NCBI RefSeq assembly: GCF_021190955.1
Contig: NZ_JAIOAO010000008.1
Span: 62,001-126,000, forward strand
Direction: 5' to 3'
DNA length: 64,000 bases
Source of the DNA: Parachryseolinea silvisoli
GTDB lineage: Bacteria > Bacteroidota > Bacteroidia > Cytophagales > Cyclobacteriaceae
Part shown: piece by piece, positions 36,548 to 44,530 of the stretch
Numbering within the stretch: position 1 is the stretch's first letter
Layout of the letters: every line of letters starts with the position of its first letter
Made by a program: the position numbers and the translations under genes
The notes under the pieces: model-generated
Databases searched by the model: none
The model's input: the letters and a program-made list of their open reading frames with translations, nothing else
Told to the model about the DNA's origin: nothing

Positions 36548-37537
36548 ATGGCCACCACCTTTAACCCAGCCCGCTACAGCCACATGGAATACCGCCGCTG
36601 TGGCAAAAGCGGAATCAAACTGCCGGCAGTATCGCTGGGCCTCTGGCACAACTTCGGCTATGTCGATACCCTCGAAAACGGTCGCGACATTCTGCGCCTG
36701 GCATTTGACGCCGGCATAACTCATTTCGACCTGGCCAACAACTATGGGCCGCCACCCGGCTCCGCCGAAGAGAACTTCGGTCGCATCCTCCACCGGGACT
36801 TTACCGACCATCGCGACGAGCTGATTATCTCCACCAAAGCAGGCTATACCATGTGGGAAGGCCCTTACGGAGACTGGGGATCTAAGAAATACCTGGTGTC
36901 GAGCCTCGACCAAAGCCTGCGACGCATGAAGCTGGAGTACGTCGACATCTTCTACCATCACCGTCCCGATCCGGAAACACCGCTGGAAGAGACAATGCAT
37001 GCACTCGCTCTGATCGTACGCCAGGGAAAAGCCTTATACGCGGGCATTTCCAACTATCCTGCGGCCGAGGCAGCACGCGCTATCCGCATTCTGCGCGAGC
37101 TGGGCACACCCTGTTTAATACACCAACCCAAGTACTCTATGTTCGAGCGCTGGGTGGAAGACGGCTTGCTGAGCTTGCTCGATGCCGAAGGTGTAGGCTG
37201 CATTCCCTTCTCGCCGTTGGCGCAAGGCATGCTGACCGACAAATACCTCCACGGTATTCCTTCCGACTCGCGTGCCGCCAAGCCGCATGGGTTCTTAAAA
37301 GAGAGCCAGATCACCGACGCACGCCTGCAGCAAATCCGCCTGCTGAACGACGTTGCCACCAACCGCGGGCAGAAGCTTGCGCACATGGCCCTGGCCTGGC
37401 TGCTCAAGGACAAGCGTGTTACCTCGGTGCTGGTAGGCGCCAGCCGTCCCGAGCAACTCGCGGACTCGCTGCGTTGCCTGGAAAACACCCGCTTCAGCAC
37501 CGACGAGCTTGCCGCCATCGAGCGCATCCTGGGATAA
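36548..37537 (+). CDS. Aldo/keto reductase (YghZ-like, L-glyceraldehyde-3-phosphate reductase type)
   Basis: The 329-residue cytosolic enzyme has the (beta/alpha)8 NADPH-dependent fold. The catalytic tetrad is visible: Asp and Tyr in FDLANNYGPPPGSAEENFG, Lys in ISTKAGYTMWEGPYGDWGS, His in YVDIFYHHRPDPETP. The insertion GPYGDWGSKKYL and the motif SPLAQGMLTDKYL match the YghZ/AKR14 group, which reduces L-glyceraldehyde 3-phosphate and toxic aldehydes. The cofactor loop is LVGASRPEQLADSL. A near-consensus -7 box (TACCTTTC, 36502-36509) lies 38 bases before the ATG. It diverges from the SusC 1 gene. Length and start match the family. Confidence 0.9.
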   Translation: MATTFNPARYSHMEYRRCGKSGIKLPAVSLGLWHNFGYVDTLENGRDILRLAFDAGITHFDLANNYGPPPGSAEENFGRILHRDFTDHRDELIISTKAGYTMWEGPYGDWGSKKYLVSSLDQSLRRMKLEYVDIFYHHRPDPETPLEETMHALALIVRQGKALYAGISNYPAAEAARAIRILRELGTPCLIHQPKYSMFERWVEDGLLSLLDAEGVGCIPFSPLAQGMLTDKYLHGIPSDSRAAKPHGFLKESQITDARLQQIRLLNDVATNRGQKLAHMALAWLLKDKRVTSVLVGASRPEQLADSLRCLENTRFSTDELAAIERILG

Positions 37538-38070
37538 ACAAATTCCAATCTGGGAGAAATATATTGGCAGCGGTCAACGTTCTAGGAACCGAGGTGCAGG
37601 GGAAAAGAAAGTTTTTACCCTGCACCCAGCTGCACAGTACGTATTTTCTGTAAAAAAAATAGCGGCATTTCAATCAAAAGAAATCCTGATCCTACGTGGG
37701 CTTTCGGTCCTGCGCAACGCGGGGGCAGGGCGTTTTCGGACGCTTTGGCACGATACTGCCAAAAAAGCCTGTGTCGGTGACTTAACCCCTGTTCAGGGTT
37801 CGCTTTCATTTTCCGTGCTTTCCACGTTAACCCTACATGCCAATTTTACTGCCGTTATTACCGACTGTTACGAATTGGCGCAAAGGTTGTATACCTTGGG
37901 GTGTCAGCAATATTGGTAAAGCCTGACATCCTTTGAAGACCTATCTGAAATGTGCTGGTAAATCCACAAATGTCGTGGCAGCACACCGGTTATTCCTCAC
38001 TTCGGTGGCGCAAACCGTCCGCTTTCTACGGGAATTCTTTTTGTCTGTGGATTGGAAAGATTCACGGAGA
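37538..38070. other. Intergenic region with a terminator hairpin and no supported gene
   Basis: After the reductase, GGTGCAGGG (37593-37601) and CCCTGCACC (37618-37626) form a perfect 9-bp stem, extended by an AAAA/TTTT pairing inside; this is a likely terminator although no long T run follows. A 136-codon frame here (37509-37919) has unbiased composition and overlaps the reductase, so I reject it. Another small hairpin (AACCC/GGGTT) lies near 37784-37800. Confidence 0.5.
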
Positions 38071-39870
38071 ATGAAACAGCCTTCTTTACTGCCGGTTTAC
38101 AAGCACACGACGTGGGCCCTCCTGCTGCTCATGCTGGCGTCCTGTCACAAAGATTTGACCCAGGTCCAGCAGTCGCCTAAAACCGTCCTGCCGGTGGTCA
38201 CTGATACAACCGCTCTGCCGTCGCCCGTGCTCCTGGCCGGAAAAAGCGTGCTCATCGACTCGTTTAAGTACCCCCTGGACAAACGCAAGCTATTGCTTCC
38301 GGTAAAAGACGCTTACCAAAACCGGAAGGTGCAACAGAAGATCCAGGGCTTTTATATCGCCAATGGCTATAAAACCAAATGGTTGGACGACGTCGGCCCG
38401 AACGCGCTGTATACAGCCCTTGCCGAAGAGCTCAGTCATGCCGACCGCTATGGCCTGTCGCCGGAAGAATACGACATTCGCGAGTTAGACCACCTGCTCC
38501 AATCGGTGTACCGGGTGCAGCCGCCAACTGCAGACCTGATCGTCGAGCTCGACATGCAGATTACCGAGGCATTTTTCCTCTTTACGACGCACCTCACGGA
38601 GGGTAAACTTACCCGCGCCGCCGGGAGTAACATCTGGATCCGGAACAACAATAATAATATTGCCCGTAAAACGCCCGACCTCGATGTACAAATGCTGGCT
38701 GGCATCGCGACTCCCGGTCAGCTGGCGGAAATGATCCGCCGTGTACAACCCGCCAGCGAACGGTACGGCCGTCTGCAGCGAGCATTGGAAGAATACCGCG
38801 CGCTGGAGAAAACCAACACCGCAGCTTTCCCGGTCATTCCGGTAACGGAAAAGATCAAACCTGACGAACGTCACGCGGCGATTCCCGTCCTGCGCCGTAA
38901 GCTGTCGCTTACAGACCTGAAAATATATACCATGCCGGTGGACACCACCACGGGCATGGTCGACTCTTTATTATACGACGCTGAGCTGGTATCGGCGGTG
39001 AAATGGTTCCAGTTGCGCCACGGCCTCACCCCCGATGGCATCGTAGGCGAGCGCACCCTGCGTTTCCTCAACCAGCCGCTGAAAGAAAAGGCCGACATCC
39101 TGGCCCTGAACCTCGAGCGCATACGCTGGATTCCTGAACGGAACGAAAACAGCTATATCCGCGTGAACGTGCCCGAGTATATGCTGCGCATTTACGAGAA
39201 CCAAAAGCCCGAGCTTGAAATGAAGGTGATCGTCGGCGCGCCCAACAAGGCCACCCCAATCTTTGACGACGTACTGAAGAACATTGTCTTTAGCCCGACC
39301 TGGACCGTGCCGACCAGCATTATCCGCGAAGAGATCATTCCGCATCTGAAAAAAGACCCGCAATATTATGCGGAGAAGAACTACACATTCTACCGCGGCG
39401 ATGTGGCGATCGACCCTTCTACGGAAGTATGGGAAGGTGAGAATGCCAATCCGTACCAAATACGCGTAGTACAACAACCCGGCGCTGACAATTCGCTCGG
39501 ACGCGTGAAGTTTTTGCTTACCAATGACATGAGCATCTACCTGCACGACACACCCAACCACCGGTTGTTTAACAAAGACTATCGTGCCTTAAGTCACGGT
39601 TGTGTGCGGTTGGATGAGCCTGCGCGCTTTGCAGCGTATCTGCTGCGTAACCAACCAGGCTGGAGCATGGCCTCCGTTCAGAAGGCCATGGACGGAAACG
39701 CTCCAGCTGGTATACCATTGAAAAAACAATACCCCGTTCACCTGGAATATTTCACAGCGTGGGTGGATGACAATGGTTTAATTAATTTCCGCGAAGATAT
39801 CTACGGTTTTGATAAGCAACAGCTTCGGGAGCTGTATACGGTAGGAGGCTCTTCTGTAGTTGGCCTGTAA
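38071..39870 (+). CDS. L,D-transpeptidase, YcbB-like lipoprotein
   Basis: The 599-residue protein starts at the ATG at 38071 (MKQPSLLPVYKHTTW) and has a lipobox LASC; the frame extends 46 codons upstream without a credible signal. A scaffold region (about 60-280) precedes a peptidoglycan-binding domain (WFQLRHGLTPDGIVGERTLRFLNQPL, about 305-335) and a YkuD catalytic domain (about 360-540) with HDTPNHRLFNKDYRALSHGCVRL; C511 is the nucleophile. Such enzymes make 3-3 cross-links between peptidoglycan stems or attach proteins to it in the periplasm. The C-terminal FTAWVDDNGLINFREDIYGFD tail is typical of the YcbB group. The last 89 bases overlap the convergent transpeptidase gene. Confidence 0.92.
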   Translation: MKQPSLLPVYKHTTWALLLLMLASCHKDLTQVQQSPKTVLPVVTDTTALPSPVLLAGKSVLIDSFKYPLDKRKLLLPVKDAYQNRKVQQKIQGFYIANGYKTKWLDDVGPNALYTALAEELSHADRYGLSPEEYDIRELDHLLQSVYRVQPPTADLIVELDMQITEAFFLFTTHLTEGKLTRAAGSNIWIRNNNNNIARKTPDLDVQMLAGIATPGQLAEMIRRVQPASERYGRLQRALEEYRALEKTNTAAFPVIPVTEKIKPDERHAAIPVLRRKLSLTDLKIYTMPVDTTTGMVDSLLYDAELVSAVKWFQLRHGLTPDGIVGERTLRFLNQPLKEKADILALNLERIRWIPERNENSYIRVNVPEYMLRIYENQKPELEMKVIVGAPNKATPIFDDVLKNIVFSPTWTVPTSIIREEIIPHLKKDPQYYAEKNYTFYRGDVAIDPSTEVWEGENANPYQIRVVQQPGADNSLGRVKFLLTNDMSIYLHDTPNHRLFNKDYRALSHGCVRLDEPARFAAYLLRNQPGWSMASVQKAMDGNAPAGIPLKKQYPVHLEYFTAWVDDNGLINFREDIYGFDKQQLRELYTVGGSSVVGL

Positions 39871-40675
39871 ACGTCTCGGCCAGTGGTTCTTGCTGGCGTG
39901 CCATCATTTCTTCCGGTTGTATGAGTGCGTCGTAAGTTCTCAGGTAACGCGACGATGTCAGATAGTTGATGTCGTCGTAATACGCAAAGATGGCTGTATG
40001 TCCCTTGATCGCATCGATCACTTCTTTCGAAATTACTTTTGGCAATGCAGGACAGCCCTGGCTGCGACCTAAACGGCCGTATCGGCGTATCCACGACTCG
40101 CTTACATAGTCAGCGTCATGCATGACTACAGCACGCTCGCGCATGTTATCGTTATAGCCGGCGTCCATACCATCGAGTTTCAGGCTATATCCTTTGCTTC
40201 CGATATAGGTCTCTGCGGTAACATAAAAACCCAGGCTGCTTTGATTAGAATGCACGGTATTAGAAAATGACTGCGCAACATTCTCACCGGTGTTGCGACC
40301 ATGGCTCACGTAGGTATAAAATTTCACCGTCAGCGTGTTCATGTCTAATGTATAAAAACGCTTCTGCGTGCTGGGCTTTGTAAAGTCTATGATCGTAAAC
40401 AGATTTTTGTCGTTGAGCTTTCCTTCGTGGCGAAGGGCGGCATAGCCAATCATACCATACCGGAAGGCTTCATATGAAAGGTCATAGTTAGCAAGGCCAA
40501 TGGTGCTGTACAGACTGTGCAGGGAATCTTCCAGGTTAAACCGTTTGGTCGCCGTGGCGTCAATGTCGACGGCAGGAACCGAGTCAGGCGCGGCCATAAC
40601 CGGCGTTGCGTGTGTGTAGAAAATGTTCCCTAAAGAGAGGAAGCCGAGAATAAAGTACAGCACGGTATGTTTCAT
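39782..40675 (-). CDS. Murein L,D-transpeptidase catalytic-domain protein (YkuD_2)
   Basis: The 297-residue exported protein has a signal peptide (VLYFILGFLSLGNIFYTHA) and the YkuD_2-type catalytic domain (about 55-245). Its conserved blocks are LFTIIDFTKPSTQKRFYTLDMN, YVSHGRNTGENVAQSFSN, SLGFYVTAETYIGSKGYSLKLDGMD, RAVVMHDADYVSE and GRSQGCPALP, with C208 as the predicted nucleophile. The last 50 residues are a low-homology tail that is encoded antisense to the end of the other L,D-transpeptidase gene. The ATG at 40675 gives a normal signal peptide. The family is predicted to act on peptidoglycan; direct evidence is limited. It diverges from the permease gene. Confidence 0.88.
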   Translation of the reverse strand: MKHTVLYFILGFLSLGNIFYTHATPVMAAPDSVPAVDIDATATKRFNLEDSLHSLYSTIGLANYDLSYEAFRYGMIGYAALRHEGKLNDKNLFTIIDFTKPSTQKRFYTLDMNTLTVKFYTYVSHGRNTGENVAQSFSNTVHSNQSSLGFYVTAETYIGSKGYSLKLDGMDAGYNDNMRERAVVMHDADYVSESWIRRYGRLGRSQGCPALPKVISKEVIDAIKGHTAIFAYYDDINYLTSSRYLRTYDALIQPEEMMARQQEPLAETFTGQLQKSLLPYTAPEAVAYQNRRYLRGN

Positions 40676-40833
40676 TCAGAGAGGGGGTTATGAACTAAAA
40701 AATCGATGATGCGAAGAAAGGCCCCGAACCGGCTAAAAAAAAGCCAATGAACGATCAAACAGTACATTGGAAGAAAATGAGGCCATTTTGCATGGGCATT
40801 GACATCTACACTTTCAGAAACAGAGCACAAAAT

Positions 40834-40858
40834 TCTACATATCAAACAGTTATGTAGA
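40834..40858. promoter_or_regulatory. Inverted repeat TCTACATA-N9-TATGTAGA
   Basis: The 8-bp arms are perfect (40834-40841 and 40851-40858) with a 9-base spacer. The form suits a dimeric repressor or activator site in the divergent promoter region, 126 bases before the permease start and 158 before the YkuD_2 start. Confidence 0.4.
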
Positions 40859-40962
40859 TCAAAATACCCCTCTCAAGCATCCCTTCCCGGGTTGAGGTGC
40901 ACAAGCCCCGGGCATAAAAAATTACGAAGGTCGCAGCTTTTACGCAAGTATTTAATTACTTT

Positions 40963-40970
40963 TACTTTTG
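40963..40970 (+). promoter_or_regulatory. -7 box of the permease gene
   Basis: TACTTTTG is a perfect TAnnTTTG, 14 bases before the chosen ATG; a TTTT at 40938-40941 sits at 21-base spacing. This supports the start at 40985 rather than upstream. Confidence 0.5.
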
Positions 40971-40984
40971 TTAAGTATATTATC

Positions 40985-43612
40985 ATGAAGCTTCCTCCTC
41001 CTGAAAAGCCGCTAAAATTCCTGCGTTGGTTTTGCCGGGAGGATTACCTGGAAGAGATCGAAGGCGACCTGGTCGAGCTCTTTGAACAGGATTTAGACCG
41101 ATCGCCGCGCCTGGCCCGACGCGCATTTGCCTGGCGTGTACTAAAGTATTTGCGTCCAGGTTTTATTCGTTCGTTTCATTCTCGTCCCCTCGCCCCCACT
41201 GCCATGCTGAAACACAACCTCCTCGTTACGCTGCGAAGCTTTCAACGTTATAAGGCTTCCTTTCTCATTAACCTCATCGGCCTGACGGCAGGCCTCGCTT
41301 GCGCCCTTGTCCTCTACCTGTGGATACAGGACGAACTACACATCGATCGCTTCCACGCCAACGACGCGCGCCTGTACCAGGTGCTGCAGCACTCGGACGA
41401 GCAAGGTAACATCACTACCGGCACGGGTACCGCCGGTATCCTGGCCCGGGCTATCACGGCGGAGCTACCGGAAGTCGAGCAAGCCATTACGGTGGTGCCC
41501 GCCCAATGGTTTTCCGAAAAAGGCATCTTAACCGTTGGCGACACGCGCCTGCGCCTGGGCGGGCAATACGCAGCGCCCAACTACTTCCAGGTATTCACAT
41601 GCCCCCTCGTTGCCGGCGACCCCACCAAGGCACTGACAGACAAGTATAGCATACTACTTTCCGAAACTACCGCCCAACGACTTTTCGGCACCACGGAAGA
41701 CCTACTGGGCAAAGCGGTGGAATGGAAGGTTGGTTTAAGCACAGGACTCTTTCACATCACCGGCATTTTCGAGGATGTCCCCCCGGCCTCCTCCAATCCC
41801 TTTGACGTCATGCTGAGCGTTGACGTATTTCTTGACGACCATCCCTGGTTACGCGAATGGGGCAACAGCGATCCCAATACCTTCGTTGTCGTACGGCCCG
41901 GCGCCGACATCGACGCCTTGAACAGTAAACTCACCCAACTGCTGCAACGCAACCTGAAGGACTCACGACACGCCCTTTCCTTGCAGCGTTATGCTGACCG
42001 GTATCTTCACGGCCGGTATGAGAACGGTGTGCCGGCCGGTGGGCGTATTCTCTACGTACAGCTCTTCTCCGTCATTGCTGTATTTCTGGTCGGCATCGCT
42101 TGCATCAACTTCATGAATCTGTCTACGGCGCGCGCATCGCGGCGCATGAAGGAAGTCGGTATCAAGAAGGCCATTGGCGCCGCGCGTAGTGCGTTGGTGG
42201 TGCAATACCTGCAGGAGTCCCTCCTCATGGCGTTCTTGTCGCTGAGCATCGCGGTGGTAGCCGTCTGGGTACTTCTTCCCTCCGTGAATGACCTGACGGG
42301 TAAAACACTCTTATTGACGTGGGACATGGACCTGGTACTGCCGGCAGTCGGCATCACGTTGCTCACCGGCCTGTTGGCGGGCAGCTACCCGGCGCTTTAC
42401 CTGTCGGGCTTCCGGCCCGCGCTGGTGCTCAAAGGCAAGCCTGTTGCGCCCACCGGGGGGCTGTTGGCGCGTCGCGGCCTGGTGGTGTTTCAGTTCGTCA
42501 TATCGATGATCCTGATCGTGACCGTGCTGGTGGTATACCGGCAGATGGATTATATCCAGTCGCGCAACCTCGGTTACAACCGCGACCACGTTGTGATGTT
42601 CGAGCTGGAAATAACAAACCAACCCACGGAAGAATTCCTGGCGGAAGGCGGCACCTTCGAGCATAATGTCGAGGCATTCCTGCAAGAGATCCGGCAGATA
42701 CCGGGTGTTATACAGGTGGCCAATTCCGCGCATAATATCACGGGGTACCACGGCCGCCTGGGCGGCATTGACTGGCGCGAGGGTGAAGACGACAACGAAA
42801 TGATGTTCTCCAACCTCGAGGTGGGATACGATTTTATTCAGACACTGGACATCCCTGTAGTCGAAGGCAAGCCCTTCCTGCGCGACTCCGGCGCGGGGCG
42901 CCGCGGCGTGATCCTTAACCAGGCGGCTATTGACCGCATGGGCCTGACCGATCCTGTAGGCAAAACGTTGCGCTTGTGGGGGCAGGAAAAAGAGATCGTC
43001 GGCGTAGTCGAGAACTTCCACTTCACCTCGCTGTATGAAAAGGTAGAGCCGCTCGTGATGCAGTTAGAGCCGCGCGGTACGACGATGATGATACGCCTCC
43101 GCGCGGGCGAAGAACGCGAAACGCTCGCCCGCCTGGAAACACTCTACCATCGCCACATGGCCGGCCTGACCTTTGATTACCGATTCCTCGACGACACGTA
43201 CCAGGCCTTGTATGCCGCCGAGCAACGTATCGCTACATTGTCACGCTACTTTGCCGGCATCGCTATTCTCATCTCCTGCCTGGGCTTGTTCGGGTTGGCG
43301 GCCTTTACGGCCGAGCGCCGCGAGAAAGAGATTGGCATTCGCAAGATCCTGGGCTCCGGCGACGCCCGCATCGTATGGTTACTCTCTGCAGACTTCGCAC
43401 AAATGGTATTGATCGCGGTCATCGTGGCCATTCCTGTCAGCTATGTCGCGGCCCGGCAATGGCTCAGTGGCTTTGCGTACAGCACGTCCCTGGATTGGTG
43501 GCTCTTCGCCGGTGCCGGCGTTCTGGCCTTGTTGGTAGCCTTGCTCACGGTAGCCCTGCAAACCATCCGCGCCGCACGTGTCAACCCGGTACAGTCACTT
43601 ACGAAGGAATAG
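40985..43612 (+). CDS. FtsX/MacB-type ABC transporter permease with permease-prefix domain
   Basis: The 875-residue inner-membrane protein starts with a short cytosolic prefix (PPEKPLKFLRWFCREDYLEEIEGDLVELFEQD), typical of 'permease prefix domain 2' proteins in Bacteroidota. Next come a membrane helix (SFLINLIGLTAGLACALVLYLWI), a MacB-like periplasmic domain, three helices around residues 360-480, and a second periplasmic domain (about 520-735). Three final helices have the FtsX block (LFGLAAFTAERREKEIGIRKILGS). Such permeases pair with a MacB-type ATPase and drive mechanotransmission or efflux of peptides and lipoproteins; no ATPase gene is adjacent, so it is an orphan subunit. The ATG at 40985 fits the promoter box. 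Confidence 0.88.
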   Translation: MKLPPPEKPLKFLRWFCREDYLEEIEGDLVELFEQDLDRSPRLARRAFAWRVLKYLRPGFIRSFHSRPLAPTAMLKHNLLVTLRSFQRYKASFLINLIGLTAGLACALVLYLWIQDELHIDRFHANDARLYQVLQHSDEQGNITTGTGTAGILARAITAELPEVEQAITVVPAQWFSEKGILTVGDTRLRLGGQYAAPNYFQVFTCPLVAGDPTKALTDKYSILLSETTAQRLFGTTEDLLGKAVEWKVGLSTGLFHITGIFEDVPPASSNPFDVMLSVDVFLDDHPWLREWGNSDPNTFVVVRPGADIDALNSKLTQLLQRNLKDSRHALSLQRYADRYLHGRYENGVPAGGRILYVQLFSVIAVFLVGIACINFMNLSTARASRRMKEVGIKKAIGAARSALVVQYLQESLLMAFLSLSIAVVAVWVLLPSVNDLTGKTLLLTWDMDLVLPAVGITLLTGLLAGSYPALYLSGFRPALVLKGKPVAPTGGLLARRGLVVFQFVISMILIVTVLVVYRQMDYIQSRNLGYNRDHVVMFELEITNQPTEEFLAEGGTFEHNVEAFLQEIRQIPGVIQVANSAHNITGYHGRLGGIDWREGEDDNEMMFSNLEVGYDFIQTLDIPVVEGKPFLRDSGAGRRGVILNQAAIDRMGLTDPVGKTLRLWGQEKEIVGVVENFHFTSLYEKVEPLVMQLEPRGTTMMIRLRAGEERETLARLETLYHRHMAGLTFDYRFLDDTYQALYAAEQRIATLSRYFAGIAILISCLGLFGLAAFTAERREKEIGIRKILGSGDARIVWLLSADFAQMVLIAVIVAIPVSYVAARQWLSGFAYSTSLDWWLFAGAGVLALLVALLTVALQTIRAARVNPVQSLTKE

Positions 43613-43669
43613 GGCCACCGGCACAACACTGTGCCGGGCATTGCCTATATTCGCTGGTAACAAAACGGC

Positions 43670-44410
43670 ATGTACGCCATCCTTCTTTATACAACACTGG
43701 TCTGGGGGCCTATAGGCAATGCCTTGTATGCTCCTGACTCCGTACTACCATTAACCCCGGCAGCGTATCAAGCAATACGCCATACCTTACGGGCAAAAGA
43801 TCAGCCGTTTGTGGTACTCGATGCGCATGGCCGGGTCGATCGTCCTGCAATCAATCGCCAAACGTCCAGAAGCCCGACCTTCCAGGCATTAAAAACGCTG
43901 GTCAACGACACGCTCGTTGTCGAAGTGACGATAAGTAATGACTATCTATACCGCAACACCCATGATTCGATACGGCACGGAAGCCTCGTCGCCGTATATA
44001 CTAACGAACTAACCGATGCGACGCAGTACATGCTACAATACACCGCCGCGCAACTGAAGAACATGGGCTTTCGCGACGAGATACGCGCCAGTGGACCGTC
44101 GGGTATCACATTGCTTCCCGGTGGTGAGCGTGATGTAAAGGGTGATGGTAAGGGATCTGTCAATGGCCACATCGTCGTAGTATTATCCAGCGACCTGATC
44201 GAGCGTGACGCCGCGCGCAAGCTGGCACACGAGGCATACGGCCATGCCTTATTTTTTATACTTCGCAAAAATCCCAATCACGCCGAAGACAAAGCCCGCG
44301 GCGGAAATCAGGAACTGGAAGATCAGATCCGAAGTAGTATAGAAGAGACCGAAAGGAATTACGACCGCGCTAAATCTTCCTGTTCAAAAACGACAAAACG
44401 TAATCATTAA
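43670..44410 (+). CDS. Hypothetical secreted protein with an HExxxH motif, putative metalloprotease
   Basis: I do not recognise the family. The 246-residue protein begins with a short hydrophobic segment (MYAILLYTTLVWGPIGNAL) that may be a signal peptide. Around residue 185 it has LAHEAYGHALFF, a candidate zinc site of the HExxxH type (not the usual HExxH), preceded by GHIVVVLSSDLIERDAARK. The tail is hydrophilic and basic-acidic (EDKARGGNQELEDQIRSS). It starts 57 bases after the permease and may be co-transcribed. The layout suggests a zincin or a protein of the class used as secreted toxins or peptidases, but no third ligand is obvious. Treat any function as unproven. Confidence 0.65.
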   Translation: MYAILLYTTLVWGPIGNALYAPDSVLPLTPAAYQAIRHTLRAKDQPFVVLDAHGRVDRPAINRQTSRSPTFQALKTLVNDTLVVEVTISNDYLYRNTHDSIRHGSLVAVYTNELTDATQYMLQYTAAQLKNMGFRDEIRASGPSGITLLPGGERDVKGDGKGSVNGHIVVVLSSDLIERDAARKLAHEAYGHALFFILRKNPNHAEDKARGGNQELEDQIRSSIEETERNYDRAKSSCSKTTKRNH

Positions 44411-44530
44411 AAGCACCGGCATGTACCGCTCCGGCAACTCGTACAGCGGCAACCGCGGCACGATGATGACAGGACCGCGGCCACGGTCAATATACGCCTG
44501 ATTATAGAAGGGTTGGCGGGGTCCTGTCAT
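44384..44530 (-). CDS. Possible 48-codon ORF overlapping the ATP-grasp gene end
   Basis: An ATG at 44530, in another frame inside the last codons of the ATP-grasp gene, opens MTGPRQPFYNQAYIDRGRGP and continues PVIIVPRLPLYELPERY to a TGA at 44384. Codons have the high third-position GC seen in real genes here. It overlaps the ATP-grasp gene by 29 bases and the convergent gene by 27. It might be a small coupled gene, or a C-terminal extension of the ATP-grasp protein lost by a frameshift. I recognise no family. Confidence 0.3.
   Translation of the reverse strand: MTGPRQPFYNQAYIDRGRGPVIIVPRLPLYELPERYMPVLLMITFCRF

Larger units (their letters stand above)
40676..40984. other. Divergent intergenic region, no gene seen
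   Basis: It separates the YkuD_2 gene (minus) from the permease gene (plus). It holds an 8-bp inverted repeat (40834-40858), a CCCGGG-containing GC-rich stem near 40886-40914 and the permease -7 box. The open frame of the permease runs back to 40799, but this part has no coding character. Confidence 0.5.

Noticed and set aside
37509-37919. 136-codon ORF after the aldo/keto reductase gene
   Set aside because: It begins inside the reductase gene in another frame, runs through a hairpin and shows no coding bias or family.
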